Origin: Rehmannia glutinosa
Taxonomy: Eukaryota > Streptophyta > Magnoliopsida > Lamiales > Orobanchaceae
Direction: 5' to 3'
DNA length: 64,000 nt
NCBI GenBank assembly: GCA_016081115.2
Contig: CM071930.1
Span: 43,189,335 to 43,253,334, forward strand
A program made the translations under genes and the position numbers. Every line of letters starts with the position of its first letter. Within the stretch, counting starts at the first letter, position 1. Shown here piece after piece: positions 56,954 to 64,000 of the stretch. The notes below the pieces were generated by a model, which did no database searches, was not told the origin of the DNA, and saw nothing but the letters and a program-made list of their open reading frames with translations.

Positions 56954-57203
56954 AGTTGAGTTTGTATTAATTTTGGTAATTAATAAAATTCTTTTTCTTT
57001 TTGAAATCCATCCCGGATATACTGGGGTGGTAGAGGATTAGGCCCTAGGTGGGTTGAACCTCTTTAAATCGACGCGTGTTGTTTACATTCCGCACCTTTA
57101 TTATTGTGTTTGAGCATTTGGTTCGAAAAAGAGGGCTAAATCGAAAAGATGGAGATAATCTATTCACCTCCCCTCTAGATTATCGTAGCCGCTTGGACTT
57201 ACA

Positions 57204-59135
57204 GGAATGACCTATGATGAGGTTGAGGTCTTTGCCATTTTGGCTTGTAACCCATTGGTCTTGGCTGATATCTCACTTGATTATTCCAATCAGCTCGATT
57301 TAGATAGTTTTTACCATTCTCATCATATGATTTTCTTTGCTGAAATCTCAGGGGTTGTTAGTAGCTCTGTTTAGCTTTCACGGAGTATTTTTTGTTTGGA
57401 GTCTGCTGATGGACATTAATAAATTTTAATTCAGTTGTCCTTTTAGCATACTCAATTGGCTTCTTGCATTTACCCTTATATCTAAAGCCAGTATTGTTGT
57501 GATTGTGTTTTTGTGTGGGTGTTGGTGCAACATTTGGTGTTTTGGATTTTTGGACTCCTTCATTACTTGAGGATCCTTTTTCCATAATCACTCTTCGAAC
57601 TTGGGCATGCACAAATGAATTGAATCCTATGCCTATTTTGTCTCCACACTCTTTTTAAGTCATTATAAGTTCATCCAATGATTTGGATGCCTTTGTAAAT
57701 GAAGCAATCACATTTTTAAGATCTTTTTTCCTATTTTCTGTAGCAGCTAACTTTGCTTGGATCTTGGAAATTTCAGCATTCATCTTGTATTCTCATCAGC
57801 TATGTGACTTAGAATATTCAACTCTTTAGTCAGTTGTGAGTTTTGGCATTTAAGCGGGTTGTTTTCCTCATTTAATAGTGTGTGCAAGGTTTTGATGTGC
57901 TCAAAGTCTTTCATCATTTTGCCAATTGAATCATAAAGATATGTGGGTGATGAAGTGTTTGTGTCACAATCACTATCACTAGAATCTGAATGAGATGAGT
58001 TAGAGTGTACCTCATCTTCTTGATCTTTTGGATCTTGTTCTTCGGCCATGAGGCAGATCATAACCTCTCATCAGTATCACTGGAGTAGTCTGCTTCACTA
58101 CTATATGAGTCTGTTGGTTCCTTGCACTTGGCTGTTTCAGCAGTCTCAGTAGCTACCATGACTTTCTTCTTTTCTTGTCTTGTTTCTCTGAAGACTTTTC
58201 TATCCTCTTCATTTCTATATTTGTTGACTGGTGGATAAGAACAGTCAACAACAAAATCTCCGGGTTGTCTGCAGTTCCAACACAGGTTCTCAGCTCTCTG
58301 CAAATCAGTTCTCTTAGCCCTCTGATTATTCGCTCTCTAATATTCAATTCTTTGATGTTCAGCTCTCTTGGGTGGTATGTCCTCCCTTGCTCTGGAGGGT
58401 GCTGAATGTCTTCTTGAGGATTCACCCTTGTTCCTTTTATAGTTCTTATTGAAGAACTTGTTGAACCTTTTTACCATTAAGGCTATTTCCTCCTAGTCTA
58501 TTATTTTCTTTGGCTCAACTTTCTTCCCTTCACTGGCCATCAATGCAGCTTTCTGGGGCACAACTATTTCTTCTTGCCCCTTTCTTCTCAGCTCAAACTC
58601 ATATGCCTTGAGGTCTGAGAATAGCTCATGATTTTATGAACAAACAAGAATACCTTCATTTCCCATTCAACTAGGAGGGCTCTTAGAATCTTCATGAACA
58701 TCTCCTTTTGAGTGTACTCCTTTCCCAAAGCTGGAAGCTCATTAGTGATTTCTATAAATCAGGCATCTAGCTGATTTGCAACAATTAATTTATTTTCTTT
58801 GATTTGTTCAAATACTTCCCAAATTTCTTTGGATGATTTGCAAGATTTGACTTTGTTGAACATAGCCTTGTCCAAGGTTTTATAAAGGATGTCCTTGGCA
58901 ACATTGTCAAGATTGTATCTTTTTCTGTCTTCGTTGGTCCATTCACAACAATGCTTCTCAACCATAGCAGGTCTGGGCTCTGCTGCAACATCCTCTCCTT
59001 CAGCTGGAGGTGCTCTTCTTACAGCAGTGTTGACCTTTAGAATTTGCAGTGGCCCATCCTCTATCACTGGCCACATCTCATCGTGCAAAGCTGATAGATG
59101 AGCATGCATACGAATTTTCCAGTTATCAAACTCTT
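57204..59135 (-). pseudogene. gag: gag of A3
   Basis: Minus strand from 59135: EFDNWKIRMHAHLSALH, KRYNLDNVAKDILYK and CKSSKEIWEVFEQ (UBN2-type), then LKAYEFELRRKGQEE near 58600, and a knuckle CWNCRQPGDFVVDCSYP near 58280, in which the His of CCHC is Asp. A Ser/Asp-rich segment and a basic tail follow to 57204, where B3 cuts in. The first ~25 residues are missing: instead of the expected MEANLSRIP start, the frame continues upward into gypsy G2 sequence. Stops near 58640 and 58470-58500. Confidence 0.83.
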
Positions 59136-59599
59136 TTCTTATTTGTCTCGCAACTCGATGGATATCGTCCATGAGAGGAACAAGGTCCCAATTAAGATTT
59201 CTACGTCCTTGCATAAATAACACAAAAAAACACAGATGAAACGTACCAGTGGAATAAAGTAAAAATAAAAAGAAACAAAAAGAGTTCTAAACTAAAAATA
59301 AACAAAAAGAATACTAATCTAAAAAAACGAAAAATAGGCACAATTATTATTACACCTAAAAGGGGAAAGAGAAAGCAACTCCTACAAGAGGCACAAGGTC
59401 CCGATTGAGATTTCTACGTCCTTGAATAAACAACACAAAAAAATAGATCAAACGCACCAATGGAATAAAGTAAAAATCAAAATAAACAAAAAGAGTTCTA
59501 AACTAAAAATAAACAAAAAGAATCCTAATCTAAAAAAACAAAAAATAGGCACAATAATTATTACACCTAAAGCCTTCTCCGGCAACGGCGCCAAAATTT
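59136..59599 (-). other. G2 gypsy leader, duplicated, with primer-binding site
   Basis: Minus strand: the primer-binding site TTGGCGCCGTTGCCGG (59597-59582) follows the LTR, then a leader leading to MQGRRNLNWDLVPLMDD, which looks like a gypsy gag start. The stretch beginning CAAGGTCCC is present twice (59181 and 59394, period 213). The frame runs on without a stop into Copia gag at 59135, a chimeric junction. Confidence 0.72.
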
Positions 59600-61150
59600 T
59601 GTTCGACCGCTAAACACCTATAAAAGTCTAACAATCCTCTCAAGAGAACGAGATCAATCGTAGGGTAGCAAGTTAACCACAAGTTGTCTCTCAAGGAAGA
59701 CTTAGCCGGCAAATAATTATTATGTTTCACAAATAACAGAAATAAAATCCTAAACACCCTAACAAGATTTGTGATTTTTAATTAAATAAAGAAAAACAAG
59801 TAAAAAGACAATAATCAAACTGAACACGGATAAACTTTGAGAAAAATATATGATTGAAAGTCTAGGATTTCGGAATCATCTCATCAAACTTCCAAGCATA
59901 ATATCAATTAATTGATCATGCGGTTTTCAAATATAACAAACATGTAAAAACTAGGTCTAGATCTGATAACTCGCGTATTCACAGATTAGAGCTATCCCAA
60001 CATAATTTGCTATTTTCCTTAAGCCCAGGGTTAGATAATACATTTCTGATTCACATCTAACCCCCTGAATAAATTTAGTCCAGGAATAATATCTTCGATC
60101 GATCTCAATTATTCCTCCAAAACAATCAAAAGTTGATCAGACAATCAATTATCAAATAAATCAATTCATTCAGGAAAGCAGATCAATTAATCAATACTAA
60201 TGCTTGTTTGTTTGAATCAAATCATCCTAATCCTAGAACAAGGAAATTAGTTAATGCTTGGGGATGAGATTATAATCAATTGAAGGAAAGAAAACAATCA
60301 TAAACATAATCATGCAATAATAATAATCACCCCAACAATTGAAATCAGACAAAAGAGATTAAGAAATCTTACTCTTTGATTAAGAAGCAAAATAACTTCA
60401 AGGGGAGGAACCCAAGCAATCCCAATGATGAAAAGCAAGAGAAAAATACCAAAAACTAAAGTCTAGAAGTGCTATGAATGAAGGTGTGTAGAAGATAAGG
60501 GCTCCCTAAGTCCTATTTATAAGTCTAGAGTCCTAAACAAGGTTGAAGAGCCAAAATCGGAAAAAAAAAACTTTGTGTTCTACAAGTCATAGCGCGCAAC
60601 CGCGCGCCAAACCTCGTGCCCGCGCGCGTGGCCAACTGCTGTCTGAAGCGCGCGGCCGCGCACCTCTTGCGCGCGACCTCTAAATGTTTGAACGTCATCT
60701 TGATGTCTTCTTATGAATTATATCTTTATCTCTTATGTTTCTATAGCCACTTGCATTACCTCAATATGAATTTCCTAGAGAGAGTTATGGCCAAAAAACC
60801 AAGACGTGACATTTCTGAGATTTTGACATATTATTTTCACTTGTATATGATTTTAACCCAACTAAACGTCTTCATTTTCATTTAGTAGTAGAGATAAACC
60901 TTGTATAACTTTGAATTATCTTTCTAATGGTGCATAAATCATTTCAATTGGGCTTCGGATGCGAATATTACGTCCAATATACGATGACTGACGCAGTTGC
61001 ACGAAATGACTTTTTAACGTTTTTTGCTCCAAAACCTTAAAAATCAATAAAATAACCAAAACAGAACACTAAAACATGCAAATGCAAATAAAACACATCA
61101 AAAATATGTATAAATCATCAGACAAAACACACACGAAAATATGCAAAACA
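59600..61150 (-). repeat. 5' LTR of gypsy element G2
   Basis: Plus strand TGTTCGACCGC (59600) to ATGCAAAACA (61150). TATTTATA at 60514-60521 is the TATA box on the minus strand, and a GCGCGC-rich palindrome cluster at 60592-60685 lies just upstream of it. The inner end is fixed by the primer-binding site; the outer end is inferred from where Copia pol resumes at 61151. The element body and its other LTR are missing. Confidence 0.72.
60592..60685 (-). repeat. GCGCGC palindrome cluster in U3 of G2 LTR
   Basis: Dense GCGCGC, CCGCGCGC, GCGCGCGG and GCGGCCGC words in about 95 bases of otherwise AT-rich LTR, 70-170 bases upstream of the TATA box at 60514-60521. Confidence 0.8.
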
Positions 61151-62513
61151 CTTACTCCGACCTGATGTGAGATGGCTGAGTGACCATCCACCTGAGTTAA
61201 TTATTGGAGATGTTAGAGATGGCATAAGAACCAGATCCAGAGAACAACATGAATCAATGTTCACTTGTTTTATTTCCCAAATAGAGCCTAAATATGTGTC
61301 TCAAGCATTGGAATACACACATTGGATTCACGCCATGCAAGAAGAGTTGAATCAATTTGCAAGAAACAAAGTATGAGAATTAGTTCAAAGGCCAACCCAC
61401 CAAAATGTTATTGGTACTAAGTGGGTATTCAGAAACAAGATAAATGAGGAAGGATCTGTTGTAAGAAACAAAGCAAGATTGATAGCCAAGGGTGTTGCCA
61501 AGAAGAAGGTATAGATTTTTAGGAAACCTTTGCTCATGTTGCCAGATTGGAAGCAATAAGGATGTTTCTTGCTTATGCTGCACACAAGAACTTCATTGTA
61601 TATCAAATGGATGTGAAAAGTGCATTTCTAAATAGACTATTAGAGGAATATGTCTATGTTTAACAACCTCTAGGTTTTGAGCAGAAAACTATTGGAGATA
61701 AAGTCTACAAGCTCAACAAAGCATTGCATGGATTGAAACAGGCACCAAGAGCATAGTATGACACATTGTCTCAGTTTCTAATTGACAATGGATTCACCAA
61801 TGGAAAGGTTGATAGAACACTCTTCAGGATTCAAGATGGAGAGAGTATACTGCTTGTACAAATATATGTGGATGACATCATTTTTGGATCCACAAACAAA
61901 GAGCTGTGTGACAGGTTCTCAAACCTCATGCAAGGTAAATTTGAGATGAGCATGATGGGAGAGCTGACTTTCTTCTTAGGACTTCGAGTCAAGCAATTGA
62001 AGGATGGAACCTTCATAAGTCAAACACAAGTATACCAGAGATTTAATGAAGAAGTTTGGTATGGAAGAGAAGTCATCAGTGAAGATTCCTATGAATACAT
62101 AAGTCAAGATGGACATGGATGCAGATGGCAAAACTGTTGATCAAACTAGATATAGAGCTCTAATTGGATCATTGCTCTATCTAAGAGCAAGCAGGCCAGA
62201 CATCACCTTTGCAGTAGGTGTATATGCTGGATTTCAATCTGCACCAAAAGAAAGTCACATGACTGCAGCTAAGAGAATCCTAAGAAATTTGAAGGGATGC
62301 CAAGAAGTTGGTTTATGGTATCCAAAGGAAGGAGGATTCAAGCTGATAGGGTACTCAGACTCAGATTATGCAGGATGCAGAGTTGACAGAAAGAGTACAT
62401 CAGGTACATGTCAAATGCTTGGAAATAGATTAGTTTCTTGGTTCAAGAAGAAATAAAATTCAATAGCTACATCCACAGCTGAAGCAGAGTACATAGCAGC
62501 GGGCATCTGTTGT
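61151..62513 (+). pseudogene. pol: Copia reverse transcriptase and RNase H start (A4)
   Basis: VRWLSDHPPELIIGDVRDG then MQEELNQFARNK; a stop at 61374-61376 replaces the Trp codon after NKV. IGTKWVFRNK and EGSVVRNKARL follow, a shift near 61490, QMDVKSAFLN, a TAA at 61663, a TAG at 61755, then an open stretch with VQIYVDDIIFGSTNKEL (YVDD intact), LGLRVKQ and, after a frameshift near 62030-62110, LIGSLLYLRASRPDITFAVG, GYSDSDYAGCRVDRKSTSG and a stop at 62454. Broken in many places. Confidence 0.88.
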
Positions 62514-63534
62514 TAGAGATGTTAAACGGGCTCGGGCCAGCCCGTTTAGCCCGGAAAAAAAACAGGGTTAGGGCCAAATTTTTCTGGCCCGTTTAAATAC
62601 GGCCTTTTTTGGGCCCGGACCGGTTAGCCCGCGGGCTAAACGGGCCAGCCCGCCGGCCAGATTTTTTTTATTTTGTTTTTTGAATTTTTGTATTTTTGTA
62701 TTTCTGAATTTTTGTTTTTCAAAATAGAGGGTTGATGAATTAAATGATAACAGAACTTACGCAATATTTCCTAAGAAATATATTTTTATAGTGACTTAAA
62801 ATGTAATCAATTATGATAATTTAAAATGTTATATAATTTATAACTCTCAAATAAATACAATACTATACTCTAAATTGTTTAAAATTTCGTGACTTAAATG
62901 TGACAAATAATTGAAACTTTATTCATATAATTATAAAGATGAATTCGTTGCATTTTGAGATTCCAACTTATCTCACGCAAACATTGAACATCAAATCACG
63001 TTTTATCATTATTTATATTTCATTTAATTTGTTTGACAAAAGTCAAAGGTATTAAGAAAATATTCATTACATGGTGTTTATCATTCTACGTTGTAGTTTG
63101 TTGTTTCTATTTTCATTTTAGAAATGAGTTTTAATTGCACAAATTTTGTTTTAACTCTTATTGCAGTAAGTATCTTCTTAAAGTTTCAAAGCCTTTGGCG
63201 ATAATGATGATATTTGATTGTATTTGAATTTTTGTATTTTGAATTTTAAAACTTTTATCCTTGTAATGCAACATAAAAAATATTTGTGTAATTTAGTTTT
63301 GCATATTTAGTTTGAATGTTATATTGTTATACATGCTTTAGTATAAAATTAGATTTAAATAAAATTAAATTTTTTTTAATTGTAACCCGTTAGTGGCCCG
63401 TTTAGCCCGAAACCGCTAGGGTTAGGGTTAGGTTCACAAAATGCTAGCCCGTTTAATAGTGGCCCGAAGCCCAAAGCCCATTTAGCCTGAAGCCCGTTAG
63501 GGTGGCTCTAGGGCCAGCCCGTTTAACATCTCTA
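62514..63534. mobile_element. non-autonomous hAT-like transposon
   Basis: The 19-base terminal inverted repeats TAGAGATGTTAAACGGGCT are perfect at both ends (62514-62532; 63516-63534 reversed). The flanking 8 bases TCTGTTGT (62506-62513) and GCTATTGT (63535-63542) match at six of eight positions, as expected for an aged 8-base hAT duplication; pol of A4 is continuous across it. Subterminal regions repeat AGCCCG/CGGGCT words. The ~900-base interior is AT-rich without ORF, so it has no transposase. Confidence 0.9.
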
Positions 63535-63542
63535 GCTATTGT

Positions 63543-63838
63543 GCCCAAGTCTTATGGATGAGATAGCAGCTGAGAGACTATGATATTGAAGAAAGAGAGA
63601 TTCCAATTATATGTGATAACACTAGTGTATTGCAATCACTCAGAATCCAGTGTTGCATTCAAGAACTAAGCACATTGATGTCAGATATCATTTTATACGA
63701 GATCATGTTGAAAAGAAATACATCACCTTGGAATACATCTCAACTGATAAGCAGTTAGCTGACATATTCACAAAACCATTATGTGAATCAAGGTTTTAAG
63801 AACTCAAGAATGAGTTAGGGTTAATTGAGCTGAGTTAA
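63543..63838 (+). pseudogene. end of RNase H of A4 pol
   Basis: Continues after the hAT element: QLRDYDIEE, ICDNTSVLQS, then after a shift KHIDVRYHFIRDHVEK, STDKQLADIFTKPLCES, and LGLIELS with stop at 63836-63838. A TAA at 63797 region interrupts before ELKNEL. Confidence 0.85.
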
Positions 63839-64000
63839 GGCACGCAGAAGACTCAATCAGCAGAGATAAAAGAAGAGAGAATGGAAAATAAGCAAGGTTC
63901 ACATTTCAGCCAAGTGAACAACCTAGTCTGGAAATCAGCTGTATCGAGTTAGCTGACAGCTGAGTGATCGTATGTGAAGAGAGAAGCAGAGTTAAGTTAC
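63839..64000 (+). other. start of A4 post-pol spacer
   Basis: Matches the spacer of A1 (7832 onward) and A3 (45846 downward) in composition, with repeated CAGCTGA words. The accessory ORF would follow outside the window. Confidence 0.55.

Larger units (their letters stand above)
49291..57203 (+). mobile_element. B3: complete non-autonomous family B element (gag plus accessory ORF, no pol)
   Basis: TSD GGAAT at 49286-49290 and 57204-57208. LTRs 49291-50768 and 55745-57203 are visually almost identical except around the palindromes. Between them: Met-tRNA primer-binding site, gag with internal deletion and Trp-rich tail, spacer, an intact 459-residue accessory ORF (53103-54482), spacer, and polypurine tract. 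No protease, integrase, reverse transcriptase or RNase H is seen. The intact ends suggest recent movement using enzymes supplied by a related element. Confidence 0.93.
55745..57203 (+). repeat. 3' LTR of B3
   Basis: Same as the 5' LTR apart from a few single changes and a different palindrome block. Palindromes at 56061-56070, 56261-56270 and 56317-56326; TATA box 56480-56487; hairpin array 56725-56953. Ends ACTTACA, followed by TSD GGAAT. Confidence 0.93.
20014..59135 (-). mobile_element. A3: family A Copia element, host of the nested insertions
   Basis: Minus strand, read from 59135 down: gag (59135-57204), [B3 inserted 49291-57203], pol (49290-45847), spacer, accessory ORF start (45285-45062), [B1 inserted 21990-45056], accessory ORF remainder (21984-20014). 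Continuity across each insertion is shown by TSDs (GGAAT, ATTTC) and by protein sequence that resumes in frame. Both ends are lost: the 5' end at a gypsy fragment (59136) and the 3' end at the LTR of A2 (20013). Without its insertions A3 is about 8.1 kb here. Confidence 0.85.
61151..64000 (+). mobile_element. A4: family A Copia element, pol part only, runs off the window
   Basis: Plus-strand pol begins abruptly in the linker before reverse transcriptase, runs through RNase H with a hAT insertion, and continues into the pol-accessory ORF spacer at the window end. Its gag and integrase lie neither to the left nor elsewhere in the window. It is oriented opposite to A3, so it is a separate copy. 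Confidence 0.85.

Noticed and set aside
63410..63440. Telomere-like GGGTTA repeats
   Set aside because: Only two to three units within the hAT subterminal region; part of its AGCCCG/GGGTTA-rich ends.
1..64000. tRNA or rRNA genes
   Set aside because: Only short Met-tRNA-complementary primer sites were seen; no cloverleaf or rRNA sequence was recognised by eye.

Overview
The window looks like gene-poor, repeat-dense nuclear DNA of a flowering plant, probably a eudicot. I infer this from long-LTR Copia elements of the SIRE type primed by initiator Met-tRNA, plant-type Ty3/gypsy elements, a plant Helitron with Rep and Pif1-like domains, and a non-autonomous hAT element. I see no host protein gene, rRNA or tRNA gene; essentially everything can be assigned to mobile elements. 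The labels used here (families A and B, elements A1-A4, B1-B3, G1, G2) are mine.

Layout. 1-3417: 3' part of a decayed Helitron ending in a hairpin and CTAG. 3418-5754: a broken gene of the gypsy-type putative transposase class (Transposase_28-like). 5755-14227: A1, a plus-strand Copia element that lost almost all of gag-pol but kept a long accessory ORF. 14228-14801: an orphan Copia pol fragment. 14802-20013: A2, a minus-strand deletion derivative (gag fused to the accessory ORF). 20014-59135: A3, a minus-strand family A element split by nested insertions. 59136-61150: G2, one end of a gypsy element. 61151-64000: A4, a plus-strand family A pol interrupted by a hAT-like element (62514-63534).

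The nest inside A3 is resolved by target-site duplications. B1 (21990-45056, TSD ATTTC) lies in the accessory ORF of A3. G1 (29092-36331, gypsy, TSD AATAC) lies in the primer-binding site of B1. B2 (37291-44737, TSD TACTG) lies in the 5' LTR of B1. B3 (49291-57203, TSD GGAAT) lies at the gag/pol boundary of A3. The order is therefore A3 first, then B1, then G1 and B2; B3 is independent of B1.

The most interesting material is in family B. Its LTRs carry, downstream of the TATA box, an array of short inverted repeats with a conserved GTGGT-like loop and stems that change in a compensating way within and between elements. Upstream of the TATA box lies a cluster of the self-complementary 10-mer CGACCGGTCG. 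Two unrelated gypsy LTRs in the window carry different GC-rich palindrome clusters at the same place. B2 and B3 share a gag deletion and a tryptophan-rich gag tail. B3 is a structurally complete non-autonomous element with gag and an intact 459-residue accessory protein but no pol, and presumably depends on a B1-like partner for enzymes.
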